From positions 620,001-684,000 of the forward strand of contig BCGN01000005.1 in the NCBI GenBank assembly GCA_001599295.1: a DNA stretch of 64,000 nucleotides, written 5' to 3'. Positions 28,585 through 40,200 of this stretch are shown in pieces. A program made the position numbers and the translations under genes. The notes beneath the pieces were generated by a model that saw only the letters and a list, made by a program, of their open reading frames with translations, was not told the DNA's origin and ran no database searches. This DNA comes from Sporopachydermia quercuum (Eukaryota > Ascomycota > Sporopachydermiomycetes > Sporopachydermiales > Sporopachydermiaceae). Within the stretch, counting starts at the first letter, position 1, and every line of letters starts with the position of its first letter.

Positions 28585-29211
28585 TAAGGAATAACGAAGA
28601 GCAATTTGTAATCCTAGAAAGAACCATAATAAGCATATCTTTTGAATTTACATTGCTTGTTATTATCTTTTCTACTTGTAAAACAATATTATTCGTATGG
28701 CATATTGCTCTTATGCTAATCGTTGGGGTAATATTGTATCACAATACAATCAATCGCTGCAAACAACCACCAAAATACTGAAACATGTGACAGGAGGCTC
28801 TTCGAGCTGCTTTGCTTCTGGGCAGTGCATAACTGTTACCATTAAAAGAATCCATGTTAAATCTCACACTGGAATTAATGTTCCTAGCCTTTGTTTTCAG
28901 CTTCATGAATGAGCCTCCGGATTTCTTAGGAAGAAGTAAGAGGTTCATTATATATCCTGATTCAGAGACAAGCGTAAATCTATATCACCTATTATAAACT
29001 ACTGTTCTCTCACTGATTATAGGCATAACTACTCCATCATTAAATTCAAATTCAATATCTTATTTGCAGGCAAATATAGTAAATATAATGCTATATTCCA
29101 TCAATAATATAGCACAGAACACTATATGTATATTCATGTATTTATTTATTTCATCTATACTTCATTTCAAAATTACTTTCCTCAGTATAATCAATCAACT
29201 GATTGAATTCG
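28585..29211. other. Region 3' of ILV1
   Basis: 627 bp preceding the ILV1 stop. Hydrophobic open frames occur on the plus strand (28518-28781) without a recognisable family. Otherwise AT-rich non-coding. Confidence 0.4.
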
Positions 29212-31020
29212 TCAACTTGCTAAAAACTTCTTATAAACCGAGTTACCAGTTTCTTCCTTGTATCGGAAATCTAGATTCTTCAAAAACTCTTCGAACTTCT
29301 TGGAATCCTCAGGAGGTACATTAACACCAGCTAATACTTTGCCAATGTCACTACCTTGATTTCTATAATGGAACAAGGTAATATTCCAGCTTGACTTTAT
29401 CCCTTTTAGAAATTTAAGCAGAGCTCCTGGTTTCTCAGGGAAACTAAAACTGATCAATCTTTCATTTGGTACATGAGCTCTACCACCAACCATATAACGA
29501 CCATGGGTCTTTGCCATTTCGTTCTCGGAAATATCTTGTCCTTCAAATCCATTTTCTTTCAACTCAGTCATAACTTGTCCTAATTCTTTCTTTCGATCTC
29601 TGACCGAAAATGATGTATAAACATATGCCTCACCAGCAGCTGAACCATCAGGATTCAATGTGCCTTGGTTATCGCTAAATCTATAACAGAATTCAGTGAT
29701 ATCTCTTGGATAAATAATGGAATGAAGCTTTTGGAACGAGCCTGGTTCCTCAGGGATACGCACGTACATGAATACTTCTTTCCCTTCTCCTAATCTCGCT
29801 CTTTCCGATACAAAACGTAATCTATCAAAATTCATGTTAGCGCCAGATAAAACAGGGATATAAGTTTTGGAAGAATGGTCGATTTCTGGATGAAGTTCAA
29901 TATATTTCTTCATTGCAGCAACACTCATTGCACCGGAAGGCTCAACAATTGAGCGAGTATCTTGGAAAATATCCTTAATTGCGGCACATATTTCATCAGT
30001 AGAAACAAGAATGATCTCATCAACGAATTTTTGACATAATCTGAATGTTTCGGTACCAGGTACCTTAACTGCAGTGCCATCAGCAAATACACCAACGTCT
30101 TCAATAGTAACCGGCTCACCTTGTCTTAAAGATTGAGCCATTGCATCAGCGTCGTAAGTTTCAACACCAATGACTTTCACATGGGGAGCCAAACGTTTAA
30201 TATAAGAAGCGATTCCAGCAGCTAAACCACCACCGCCAACAGCGCAAAATATAGCACCTATTTTCTCGGCATTAACTTGTCTCAACAATTCTAAAGCGAT
30301 TGTTCCTTGTCCAGCAATAACATATGGATGATCAAAAGGTGGGATATTAGTCCAACCATGCTCAGCAGCTAAACGGTTGCATTCAGTCTTAGCTGAATCA
30401 AAGTCATCTCCGTACAAAACAACTTGAGAACCAAGTCTGGAAACATTCTGATACTTAATTGAAGGAGTTGCAACAGGCATGACAATTGTAGCTCTAGCAC
30501 CTAAATGTTTAGCTGAATAAGCGACACCTTGAGCATGATTACCAGCAGAGCAAGCAATAACACCTTTGTTACGTAATTCTGATGGAAGCTTGGCCATCAT
30601 ATTATATGCACCTCGAAGCTTGAATGAGAAAACTGGTTGGAGATCTTCTCGCTTGAGCATAACGGTTGAACCTGTATGATGAGAAAGTGATACAGCATAA
30701 GTAACAGGTGTTTCGTCAATAACATCATAAACTCGGGACGTTAAAATCAATTTCACATAATCTGGATAGCCCGAATCAAGAAAATCATCTTGTTCTAAAC
30801 CTGCGTACAAACTTTTCACGTTCTCAGGATGGTACTCTTTCGCTGGTTTTTCTACTATGAACTCTGTGACTGGCTCAGTAGAAAGGTCAGTACTGGTTGA
30901 ATAATGTCTTGATTTTAAATTCGATGAGACATTGAAATAAGTAAAATTCCTTGAATAGGCCCTTAGATTTCGGCTGAAGGACCGACTGGTCGCTCGGAAT
31001 GCTCTTGAGGCACATGCCAT
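29212..31020 (-). CDS. ILV1: Ilv1, mitochondrial threonine deaminase
   Basis: A 602-aa PLP enzyme that converts threonine to 2-oxobutanoate and ammonia, the first step of isoleucine synthesis. The first 40 residues are rich in Arg and Ser without acidic residues (ending RHYSTS), a mitochondrial presequence. The PLP lysine is K134 in [12 protein letters not shown]. The SAGNHAQG loop follows at about 159-166, and the glycine-rich phosphate-binding loop GGGGLAAG lies near 260. The C-terminal third has two ACT-like regulatory modules ([16 protein letters not shown] and [16 protein letters not shown]), which in this family mediate isoleucine inhibition. Length agrees with yeast Ilv1 (576 aa). A Gcn4-type half site lies about 180 bp upstream of the start. 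Confidence 0.97.
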   Translation of the reverse strand: MACASRAFRATSRSFSRNLRAYSRNFTYFNVSSNLKSRHYSTSTDLSTEPVTEFIVEKPAKEYHPENVKSLYAGLEQDDFLDSGYPDYVKLILTSRVYDVIDETPVTYAVSLSHHTGSTVMLKREDLQPVFSFKLRGAYNMMAKLPSELRNKGVIACSAGNHAQGVAYSAKHLGARATIVMPVATPSIKYQNVSRLGSQVVLYGDDFDSAKTECNRLAAEHGWTNIPPFDHPYVIAGQGTIALELLRQVNAEKIGAIFCAVGGGGLAAGIASYIKRLAPHVKVIGVETYDADAMAQSLRQGEPVTIEDVGVFADGTAVKVPGTETFRLCQKFVDEIILVSTDEICAAIKDIFQDTRSIVEPSGAMSVAAMKKYIELHPEIDHSSKTYIPVLSGANMNFDRLRFVSERARLGEGKEVFMYVRIPEEPGSFQKLHSIIYPRDITEFCYRFSDNQGTLNPDGSAAGEAYVYTSFSVRDRKKELGQVMTELKENGFEGQDISENEMAKTHGRYMVGGRAHVPNERLISFSFPEKPGALLKFLKGIKSSWNITLFHYRNQGSDIGKVLAGVNVPPEDSKKFEEFLKNLDFRYKEETGNSVYKKFLAS

Positions 31021-33078
31021 ATCTTTGTCAATGTTTCTTGTGTTGAGCTTTTGACTGTTGGACTTGTTTAAAGCATCTACAGAGAAATGTAGAACAAACG
31101 CAAGATACTATGATCCAGTGAATTGTCAGCTACTATTCAGTTTGTTTTCAATCGATGAACCCATAGTTGGATTTGAGTCTATTATGAAAGGTATAAGAGT
31201 CACAACGGTCTTAGTTGTGATGACTACCAGTTGGTTGAGTTTCGGATGGAAACTTGCTATTTACTGCAATAATCTGCAATATTTATGCAATGAAAACAAG
31301 GGGTTACATGTACTTTGTTTAGCAGCAACAAAAATGGGGTGTTAATAGAATGAGTGGAACTAATTAATGATGAAGTGATACGGAAAAAGAAGTTATAAAT
31401 GATTATGTTATAATATAATATTATATGGCTATTCTCTCTGATAAGGAATATGCCATAATGAGAAGATAAAAGAAGTTATTGTCATACAATTTAGGACTAT
31501 TTGTCCCGATTCAAGACGCGTTCCAAGAAATACTGATTGACTTCAACAGGAATGGTTATATGCCATCTCTATGACAATTACAAAGAGACAATCACCAAAT
31601 GCACCTTTTGTGACGCGCAGCTGATACAGATTAGGTGCCAAGAACTTTGCTTCCTGTTAACGAATGGAAACTTTGGGGTACAGGGTCTGAACAATCTCTA
31701 TACGGAATGTTGAAACCGTGCACTCTCAAGACTTAGTAAGAATGCTGCAGACAGGAACAAGTGATAAATATTTGGGAAAGAGTAAACTGTTAATATATTC
31801 TTATAGTAGAAAGAGTATTTTTGTTACTATTCAAATAGCTGTTCGACTAATTAGAAGAAGCCGTCAAGTTGCTTCAGTGTATGTGTTAACAGCAACAAAG
31901 TTCATGTAGTTAATAACCTGCATATGAAGAGAACCCAAAATATATCGTGACATATCACTCATACAAATCAGTGATTTTCGCACAATGGATGATTTTCACG
32001 GTAAGAGAATCTTTCATGTCATCCTGTTAAAGAAAGACAAANTTTTACTATTCTCTGACTCTAATACTCTAACATTGGCAAAAAAAAAACACTCTTCTTT
32101 TACCTGCTAGTGAAGCAAATATTCATTTCCTCATAGAGCACAGCCATGTTTTCATCCCTCCACTTTCACCACAAATTTCAAATAAACTTTCAACTTATTT
32201 TCGACCATTATGTAAAAGTTTCCCTAAACCCCAAACTCTAACGCATTATATTTTCCCTTCAGAACCTTATTGTTCATTGCTTTCTCAACGGTCCTTCAAC
32301 TATCACCATTAATCATCATTGATTCCAACAAAATTCAATCATTGTTACAGAATATTGAACATTTAACCTTGCATTTCATAGGATTACATTCAAATACTCT
32401 TCACACCAGCTTCTAGGATAAAATTCGGGCATTTGAATATCCCTTTCCCTTCAAACCTTTCCTCATCTCTCCGACAGGTTATAGTTTCTCAACTGCCTCT
32501 AGCTTTTCTTGGCTCTTTAAAGTCTTACGCCAGAAGAAAAATAATCAACAAGTTTTTTCTATTGACAAAAAATAACACGCAAAGATCTATTCGGACTTTC
32601 ACCTACTAATTGTTCACCGTTAAAAATGGGTTTGTCTCCTTTCTTTATATTTGCTTGCTCTACGGAAGAGCTTGTTAACAATTGTATGACCGATTGTTTG
32701 TAGCAGGAAGCTTTGTTATATGAGTTACATTAGATAAAGGAAGAAATCTGATGCAGCTGAGAATACATTATAAATAGAATACAAGGAAGTCTTTCAGAAG
32801 TGTTAGTTGCGTTTGTCTGTTCATAACTGGAAATCTTTGGACGTACAGAAGAACGAAGAGTAAAACGCAAGAGTTATTAGAAGAGAGCTTAGAGAACAGG
32901 AATAAATATAGATTTCTTGTAGATTTAATCATTTTGGTAAAATTGTTGGGTAGAAATACAGGCTGTTTGGTTTAACAGAAGCAGAAGCTATTCATTAATT
33001 TGACAGTTTGATTGCGAATATCGTGTTCTTCACAAGACATTCATGAATCTATAGACCAAAATAAGATAATAGTTGAAA
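31021..33078. promoter_or_regulatory. 2.06 kb divergent intergenic region ILV1/DCW1
   Basis: Long for this genome and without a credible gene on either strand. The DCW1 side (about 32090-32560) is strongly pyrimidine-rich on the plus strand, like yeast promoters and 5' leaders. A short ATG frame of 22 codons at 32626 could be an upstream ORF. The 31500-31730 stretch is less AT-rich than its surroundings and could hide an RNA gene, but no box elements or tRNA fold are evident. Confidence 0.5.
31197..31202 (-). promoter_or_regulatory. Gcn4-type core TGACTC upstream of ILV1
   Basis: TGACTC on the minus strand, about 177 bp upstream of the ILV1 start in the sense direction. A related word (tgagtct) lies nearby at about 31174. 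Amino-acid synthesis genes are typical Gcn4 targets; use here is inferred. Confidence 0.35.
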
Positions 33079-34461
33079 ATGATATACAGGCACAATATCA
33101 TTTCAGAGAAGCTGTTCACGTCAATATTAAGTCTATTCCTTGGACTTATGACCCAACTTCAATTGAGTGAAGCAATTGAACTTGATGTCAATAGCATTCA
33201 ATCAATCAAAGATGCATCAAAGACTGTAGCCCATGGTTTAATGGATTATTACAATGGATTAGACCCTGGACGACCTATTGGTATGTTTGCTGATCCTTAT
33301 TATTGGTGGGAAGCAGGTTCTGCTTGGAACAGTATGATTGATTATTGGTTTTACACGGGTGATGATCAATACAATGATCAAATCCGTCAGGCTTTGCTAT
33401 ACCAAGTTGGGGACAACTGGGATTATGTACCTGCAAATCAATCAACAACTGAAGGAAATGACGATCAAGCATTTTGGGGCTTCACTGTTATGACAGCCTG
33501 TGAAAGAAACTTCCCTGATCCTGATCCTGAGGAGCCTCAATGGTTATATCTTGCTCAAGCAGTGTTTAATACTATGGCTTCTAGATGGGATGAAGAGCAT
33601 TGCTATGGTGGTTTAAGATGGCAAATTTTTGCTTGGAATTCAGGATACAACTACAAGAATACTGTTTCTAATGGTTCCTTATTCCATTTAGGTGCTCGAT
33701 TAGCTAGATACACTAATAATGATACATTTGCAGAATGGGCAGATAAAGTATGGGATTGGTTAGTTTTGCATAACCTTATCACTGTAAATGATGACTGGTG
33801 GTTAGTGTATGATGGTGCTGGTATTGAATCTGGTTGTGATGATATCGATATGTTGCAATGGAGTTACAATGCTGCCTTGATGTTCAGTGGTAGTGCATAT
33901 ATGTATAACTATACTAAAGATGAGAAATGGTTAGAAAGAACTGAGAAATTAATTTTTAGTGCCTCAGTTTTCTTCAACAATTCAGTTATGTATGAAGCAG
34001 CATGTCAACCAGTATTAACTTGTAACAATGATCAACGATCTTTCAAGGCGATTTTCTCAAGATTCTTAGGATTGACCTCATTAATGGTCCCTCAAATCAA
34101 CGGAACCGCTAGAGAATGGTTAGAAACATCGGCAGAAGCTGCTGCCAGGAGTTGTTCTGGTGGTACTGACGGTGTTACTTGTGGATTAAATTGGTTCGAA
34201 GACGGTTGGGATGGCTTCTATGGTTTAGGTGAACAAATGTGCGCTCTAGAAGTTATGACGAATTTACTAGTGTGGACCAAACCACCACCTGTCACAGCTT
34301 CCACTGGTGGTACATCTATTGGAGATCCAAATGCCGGTGCTTCTAGAGCTTTCAATCCTGAACCATTAGATCTTGACACTGGTGATATTGTTGGTGCTTC
34401 TATAATTACTGCAGTAATTGGTATTGTTCTACTGGGAGGTTCTATTTGGCTGCTGATATGA
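33079..34461 (+). CDS. DCW1: Dcw1/Dfg5 GPI-anchored GH76 mannosidase-like wall protein
   Basis: A 460-aa cell-surface enzyme of glycoside hydrolase family 76, thought to transfer GPI-anchored mannoproteins onto wall glucan. The ATG is at 33079; in-frame codons before it lack an ATG. It has a hydrophobic signal sequence, then the GH76 barrel with GMFADPYYWWEAG, GDNWDYVPANQS, the catalytic Asp pair in ESGCDDIDMLQWSYN, and FKAIFSRFLGL. It ends with a Ser/Gly/Pro spacer and a hydrophobic tail (IVGASIITAVIGIVLLGG), a GPI-attachment signal. Cysteines and N-glycosylation sites suit a secreted protein. In S. cerevisiae DCW1 and DFG5 are redundant paralogues; this could be either. Confidence 0.95.
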   Translation: MIYRHNIISEKLFTSILSLFLGLMTQLQLSEAIELDVNSIQSIKDASKTVAHGLMDYYNGLDPGRPIGMFADPYYWWEAGSAWNSMIDYWFYTGDDQYNDQIRQALLYQVGDNWDYVPANQSTTEGNDDQAFWGFTVMTACERNFPDPDPEEPQWLYLAQAVFNTMASRWDEEHCYGGLRWQIFAWNSGYNYKNTVSNGSLFHLGARLARYTNNDTFAEWADKVWDWLVLHNLITVNDDWWLVYDGAGIESGCDDIDMLQWSYNAALMFSGSAYMYNYTKDEKWLERTEKLIFSASVFFNNSVMYEAACQPVLTCNNDQRSFKAIFSRFLGLTSLMVPQINGTAREWLETSAEAAARSCSGGTDGVTCGLNWFEDGWDGFYGLGEQMCALEVMTNLLVWTKPPPVTASTGGTSIGDPNAGASRAFNPEPLDLDTGDIVGASIITAVIGIVLLGGSIWLLI

Positions 34462-34917
34462 AAACATTGAGGTTTTTCTGTTGGGGCGGTTACTTTTTTG
34501 GATGTTACAATTTATTCATTCTTTCATTTTTCAAAGCTTTATGAACAGGTTTTTGTCGTTCGTTATCATTGTCATGTATATTAGTAACTATTTTTGAACA
34601 TAGGGGATTTTCATTACAGTTATATATCTTTACCGGGAATAGTCCATTTATTATCTTGTCTAGTTTTCCTTAAATACTAGAAAGTAGCAGTAGTCTTCAT
34701 TTGTCAGTGTTTATGTGCTCTCACTATCGTTTTAATGTAGTCAGTACATCTGTGCGCTATATGCCATTCATACGTTTCCTTTGAGCAAAACACCTAGATC
34801 ACTTTACAATATAAAAACCAGATAATTCCTGAACTATTTTACAGTATATGATCTATAGAAACCCAACGATAAAGAAAATTAATTGAAAGATGGCATGTAG
34901 AAAAGTAAACGAAAGAC
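34462..34917. other. DCW1 3' region
   Basis: 456 bp between the DCW1 stop and the Pol III terminator of the tRNA gene. AT-rich, nothing recognised. Confidence 0.45.
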
Positions 34918-34924
34918 AAAAAAA
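34918..34924 (-). terminator. Pol III terminator of the tRNA-iMet gene
   Basis: Seven T residues on the minus strand (an A run on plus), starting two bases past the tRNA 3' end. This is the standard RNA polymerase III stop. Confidence 0.85.
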
Positions 34925-34926
34925 CA

Positions 34927-34998
34927 TAGCGATGCGTAGTTTCGATCTACGGACATCAGGGTTATGAGCCCTGCGCGCTTCCACTGCGCCACATCGCT
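34927..34998 (-). tRNA. Initiator tRNA-Met (CAT)
   Basis: A 72-nt intronless tRNA. It begins AGCGATGTGGCGCAGTGG. The acceptor stem AGCGATG pairs exactly with CATCGCT, followed by discriminator A. Initiator hallmarks are all visible: the A1-U72 pair, three consecutive G-C pairs below the CAT anticodon loop (GGG CTCATAA CCC), and ATCG instead of TTCG in the T loop (GATCGAAAC). The T stem CGTAG/CTACG is perfect. It is very close to yeast initiator tRNA. A T7 tract follows. Confidence 0.98.
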
Positions 34999-35825
34999 GA
35001 AAGTAAATGTAGTAAACTCCATTATCAGAGAGTGAACAGAGAGTGAATATTTATATGCATTTACGAATATGGACGAGGCCACCAAAAGACTATATCATGT
35101 AAACTTTTTCGATTTTATAATGAAATAGTAAAAAGAAGGAAAAGAAGTGGGTGATTATGCTTTTTTTTATATCCGTAGAAAAACTATCTGGTTCATTCCA
35201 GAAGTTATTCAGAACTAGTTTATAACGCGAGTCTAGATGGTGAATTGGCTGGTGGTAGATTATACAAGCTTATTGTATGAGCTTATTAGTCAAATGCCAT
35301 TCCACTTACAATAAAAGTGACTTGATTTGACCCTAAATTCAGGCAACAATTGGATAAAGAAGTATGAATATAAGACTCAAATTTATGTTCAATACTAGGA
35401 ACAAATGAATAGAATATGTGATGAGGCGCTTCCTACCGCATTAGGAAGCTAAGCCACAATCTATATTAAAGATGCCTAGAGATACCGAGTTAACAGCAAT
35501 ATCCAATCAAACTCATGGTCTTTTCTGAGTATGCTGCAATTACTTTAAATATTTTTTGTTCTAGCTCATCTGGTTATAATGAACATCAAAAGAAAAAAAC
35601 AAGGAGCTTATATAATTGAGATCATGATTCCAAATGTGTAAATACGGTGTACTTAAAATAGTACATGCATAATTAGACATATTGTTGCAGATAACTGGAG
35701 AACTAACCTTCAATTAACGTATTATGAAAAGGGGAATGATGGTAATGTCTATTTGACCAGCTACATACGTTAAATGATTGCCATTGATTCTGTAACACAG
35801 ATCAATCATTCCACTTGCTTCGTAT
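34999..35825. other. Region between the tRNA and the MAPR gene
   Basis: 827 bp: 5' flank of the tRNA gene and 3' flank of the leftward MAPR gene. No credible gene. An atgatgg word at about 35738 recalls a box C, but no matching box D was found. Confidence 0.4.
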
Positions 35826-36506
35826 TCAAATACCACCAGGTTTTCGTAACCCTTGGCAAGGTGTTGGTGGATCCCCCTCTGGAACCTTATGATGAACAGT
35901 ACCTACTCTGAAGTAATTTGGATTTGTCTCATAGAATTTCTGCCAACCAGTCAATTGTTGGGTAGCATCTTTCATATTCAATCCTCTAAGGTCGTAAGTC
36001 AGCTCATCTTCTTTGTTGAAACATCCTGTAACAAAAACTCTAGCGGCATCTTTCCCAGCCAATGCACTATAGCCTCCACCTGGTCCGTATATCCTTCTAT
36101 TCGCCGAAACATCATATACATTATTCAGAACACCAACATATATAGGTAAATTAGGATCGCTACCATTATACAAAGCAAGCTCTTCGTCCGTGAACTCCAT
36201 CAAACTTGGGTGAAATAAACGAAACTTCAGATAATGTAGATTTGTAGCTTTTATATCATATCCCCAAGTGAATGTCGATGTGATGAAGTATGATCCTAAG
36301 AGTGATAATACCAATAAAGATACAATTACTTCCAAAGTATCTTTTATCAGCGTCGAGTGTCTCAGCTTTTCATCCGTTTTTACTCCCGGCCTCTTTTCGT
36401 TGGGCGTATCAACCTCTTGATTTCTTCGTTTATTCATGGATTCGTGCTCATGAATAACTCTTTCTCGGGGCACATCACTTGGCTGGTGTCTACTTGTTGA
36501 TGACAT
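35826..36506 (-). CDS. MAPR/cytochrome b5-like haem-binding membrane protein
   Basis: A 226-aa protein with a charged N-terminal tail, one membrane span near residues 58-80 (LEVIVSLLVLSLLGSYFIT) and a C-terminal cytochrome b5-like domain of the membrane-associated progesterone receptor (MAPR) class. It shows FTDEELALYNGSDPNLPIYV, VYDVSANRRIYGPGGGYSAL and AGKDAARVFVTGCF. The YGPGGGY tyrosines correspond to those that bind haem in Dap1/PGRMC1, where the b5 histidines are absent. It is a paralogue of Dap1 rather than Dap1 itself: the N-terminus is different and the chain longer than 152 aa. In relatives such proteins support P450 enzymes of sterol synthesis; that role is only inferred here. A Gcn4-like site lies upstream. 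Confidence 0.85.
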   Translation of the reverse strand: MSSTSRHQPSDVPRERVIHEHESMNKRRNQEVDTPNEKRPGVKTDEKLRHSTLIKDTLEVIVSLLVLSLLGSYFITSTFTWGYDIKATNLHYLKFRLFHPSLMEFTDEELALYNGSDPNLPIYVGVLNNVYDVSANRRIYGPGGGYSALAGKDAARVFVTGCFNKEDELTYDLRGLNMKDATQQLTGWQKFYETNPNYFRVGTVHHKVPEGDPPTPCQGLRKPGGI

Positions 36507-36675
36507 TTCAACAGGTAGTCTGAATATAGATTATAAAGTAAGCCTAAGCACCCTTGTATATCAACTAATTTTTAGTATACCTTTCATACTACCAGAATAA
36601 ATAACTAGAGTCTTGATAGTTATAACCGCTCAAACGGTGTGTTTGTTGTTTCATATATGTAAATAAATACATTTT

Positions 36676-36746
36676 CTAACGCCCCATATCAAATTTTGAG
36701 TCAACTTATTTAGAGTTACATACATCTACATGCAGAAAGGGGCGTT
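36676..36746. repeat. 10-bp inverted repeat ctaacgcccc, 51-bp spacer
   Basis: Left arm 36676-36685 and right arm 36737-36746 (ggggcgttag) are exact reverse complements, GC-rich in an AT-rich setting. They flank a TGAGTCA site. The spacing suits two binding sites of one factor (opposite orientation) better than a hairpin. Confidence 0.8.
36697..36703. promoter_or_regulatory. TGAGTCA, Gcn4/AP-1 type site
   Basis: A full 7-bp match to TGASTCA, about 190 bp upstream of the MAPR-family gene and inside the ctaacgcccc inverted repeat. The function is inferred. Confidence 0.4.
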
Positions 36747-36824
36747 AGGTTTGAAACCTTAACCCTAGGAGTAAAACTTAAATGTTCAGCTATGAAGCTT
36801 ATTCAAATTAGAGATAGAAGTTAC

Positions 36825-36880
36825 CGTTATAGTCTTAGCGTTATAGTATTAGCATTATAGAATAAACACTATAGTATTAG
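36825..36880. repeat. 14-bp degenerate tandem repeat (cgttatagtmttag), 4 copies
   Basis: Four units in exact 14-bp register: cgttatagtcttag, cgttatagtattag, cattatagaataaa, cactatagtattag. A faint fifth copy follows. Confidence 0.8.
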
Positions 36881-37207
36881 AATTATAATATATTAATTAT
36901 TATTGATTGATCCTCGGAGTATCAGAATGCGATTTCATATTTAGAGAGTGTATGATATATTACTGACGATGTAGCTTACTACCGTTTTTATCAGTTAGGT
37001 AGGTTACTTTCATATTGTGGCCATCATTTCAGCAATAAGCAGCATTGACATATCTATTTGTCTGATAAACAAGCCAATGTCTATAACCACCACAAAACTA
37101 ATTTCCTTCGACAATATCAATAAACTGCCAACGTCAAGCTCAAAATCAAGATCAAAAGTAATTAAAACCAAAACAACCACCCCAATACCTTCTTATAGTT
37201 CCAGAAA

Positions 37208-40200
37208 CTATGCAAGATCGGAGAACTCCATATTGAATAGTAAATCAGTGCAGAACTCATCAGTATATTGCCAGTCAGTAAAATTGTAATTCAAGTCATT
37301 TTCAATGTTCTGAATAGCATTGGAATACTGTGCCCCATAATCCCCTAAGCCAAGATCGCCATTGTCATCGGGATTGCCATTCACTGTTTGAGAAATCTGA
37401 TCAACGTTCTGTAGTCCTTCTCCTTCAGTCTGTTGATTAGTTGTATCTCTGGAGCTATCTATATTATTCATAGGATAGTTATTGTAGTCTCCTGATAATT
37501 GTCCTTGCTGCTGTTCCTGTTCTCGTTGAAAAGCATCTTGATTTTCTTGTTGCTTTGATAACTGTAGTGTTTCCCGTTCTACTTCTTTCAGATGACCATT
37601 AAACGTCATATCAGTGAAAGGATTCTTTGATGAGCCAATTGGAACATCTTTCCCAAGCATACCTGCATTATTGAACGTATCAATCTGCGTGATGTATGTG
37701 CGAAGGAAAAGGCCAATTAGAAACCCAATTTTCAACATGAAAGTTCCACCTGAATACTCCTCATATGTAGCAAGCATCAAATTGCTGATCTTCGATACCA
37801 ACCTCACAGCTTTCAAGGGCACCAAGGCAGTATTTTCTTGCAATAATCTATCAGGAGTAAAATTGACATCTGAGAACGTTTCAACACTATTGTCATGCTT
37901 AATCACTGACACTGGAGTTCGACCAGTTGCTGAAGAAGGTCCCATTCCAGCTCCGACATTCTCATGATCCAGTGATTCATCAAAATGGTCTTCCCCATCA
38001 TCTTCTTCAACATAGAAAAAATAGTCAACAGTGCGCATAAGAAACCTTAGACGGAGAATCATGCCTGATATGTATATCATACGACTGGCAGCAGCAACAG
38101 GCAGGACAGCTATATCTTCTGTTGACATGAAAATAAACTGGTATAAAGATTTAATACACATTTCAGAACATCTTTGAATATAGAGATAAAATCTTGGCCT
38201 ATTCGCAACTTCATTCTCGTCAATTTCTCTATTCTGCTTTTGAATTTGACCTCTAACGAAACTGTATACAAATGGTTCATATAACGATGCTTGAACAGAA
38301 TAACAAAAACTATTGAATTGACGAGGGTCGCAGTCATATTCGTTGAAGAAAGCTTTACCTTCCTCATCAGCATTCATATTAACAAAACTCATTAGTTCAT
38401 TCATCTTCTCGTTTCTATAACCGTGAACACAGTCAATTTCTCTTTGTAATCGGTCGACTGTTTCCTGAATTACTGTTGGATCCTGTGAGAAGAAAAACCT
38501 GAACTCGTCCTCGTCGCTATCTATATCAGAATTCATTCTAAATAGTCTGTGTATTTTTTCCAAAATGAAGTTTAGCCTTGCAAACGCAACGATACGCACA
38601 TCGTCCCTATAATCTCTCAACCATGCCAATTGACTCTTAGTTAATGGCTTGGCAGTTCGGCTACTTAAATCAAAACTCTCTTCAGAGCCAAAATTAGGAT
38701 CCTCTAGAAGTTCACAGCACTCTTCTAAATATTCGTCCCAAGATACGCTTATATACTTCCTGATCAATATACATATTGTGACACCTGAGTAGTATGTGCA
38801 TAATGCCATTTTCCGGCTAACTCTGCTTCTAACTGAACTATTCTGTAAAATAGTGTGATTAGTAGTAGGAAAAGTATTACCGATAATATTAACTCCAGTC
38901 CTCCTTTTTCCGTCTGATTCATAATTGACACTAGAATTTGGAGCAGTATCAAAACCATTGTTGCCATTTCCAATATTTATATTATTGTTACCATTGTTAT
39001 TGTTGTCATCAGTTCCACTATTATTATACCTTAATAAAATACTTCTGTTACTACTGATTTCACTTTTCAGTAGATTACAATTCACATTACCTGACCCGAA
39101 CCTTTTGGCAGTGATTCCTAAATCATTAGCCATAGAAACACACAAATCATTGATTATATGTGACCTTCTCTGTTGGAAAAGCTCTGGTGAATTATACCAA
39201 AAACCAAGCAACAGGATACTTTCTAGAATATCTAATGATTTATTGCCAACAATAATAACATTCCAAGCTATGGCTTGAAACGCAATTCCTTCAATTTCCA
39301 CATTTTTCTTCAAGGATTCTTCCGATTGGTTTTCCATGCATATTGATGATACTGCCATTACTGCAAGAAACAATAGAGGCTCGTTATTCTTAAAGTCGGT
39401 GATATTATAGTTATATTGTTCTTTGATCTTAACAACAGGATGTCGAGGATAAATGACTGTTTGGTACTTCATCAAACGCAATTTCGCTTCTTCTTCATCC
39501 AAGAGACCACCAGGAAAGAATCCTTGATATGAGTTCATCTGTCCTATGCAATCGAGAAACAGTTTTGATTCTAACGTCTGAAGCCTTAATGATTTCAATG
39601 AGGATAAAAGTTGAAATAATCTTAAGAACTTGGCTTTTTCTTTTTGCCTATCAACGCCTGTTTTCATTTTATGAAATCTGCTGCTTGATTTATTTGATGT
39701 ACTACCATTACTTTCTTGCTCTTGTTTGAAAGTAGGATCCAACATGATATTTGGATTCTGATCAAGATTTTGTTGCTGCCCCTGTTTTTTTGTTGGATAT
39801 GATTCTTTTGTAGTCTTGATAGCCTTAGGAGTAGCTGAAGATTCAATAGCATGAGTTCCTTGATCCGTAGGAGCGCCTGGAATATTATTACTTGTTATAG
39901 GAACGTTATTATTATAGCCATAAGATAATCGGGATGATGATAGCGGTTGTGTATACATTGGATTGGAGGTTGCACCAGAATGTAATGGAGAAGACGCCCG
40001 ATAATGATGTTGTAAATTAGATATGCGATTAATAGGGTCAATATTGGGATTGAAGCAAGTCCCCGCCACTGGGGCTGGTGGTAAAGACATCGAATGAGCC
40101 AAAGGAGTAGCAGCTAAAGGAAAATATGTTACATTTTTGTTGATTGACTCGATAGAAGGAGAAATCGACTGAATAGTATTAGCAGACCTAGTAGTACCAT

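Larger units (their letters stand above)
36507..37207. promoter_or_regulatory. MAPR gene upstream region with palindrome and repeats
   Basis: 701 bp between the MAPR start and the stop of the Zn-cluster gene, both leftward. It carries the ctaacgcccc inverted repeat, a TGAGTCA site between its arms and a 14-bp tandem repeat. Confidence 0.55.

Noticed and set aside
31058-31345. 95-codon open frame upstream of ILV1
   Set aside because: No ATG at its start and no family resemblance; it lies in the ILV1 promoter.
31500-31730. Less AT-rich patch as an snRNA or snoRNA gene
   Set aside because: No paired C/D or H/ACA boxes, no tRNA fold and no similarity to U6 or SCR1 that I can see; kept only as a question.
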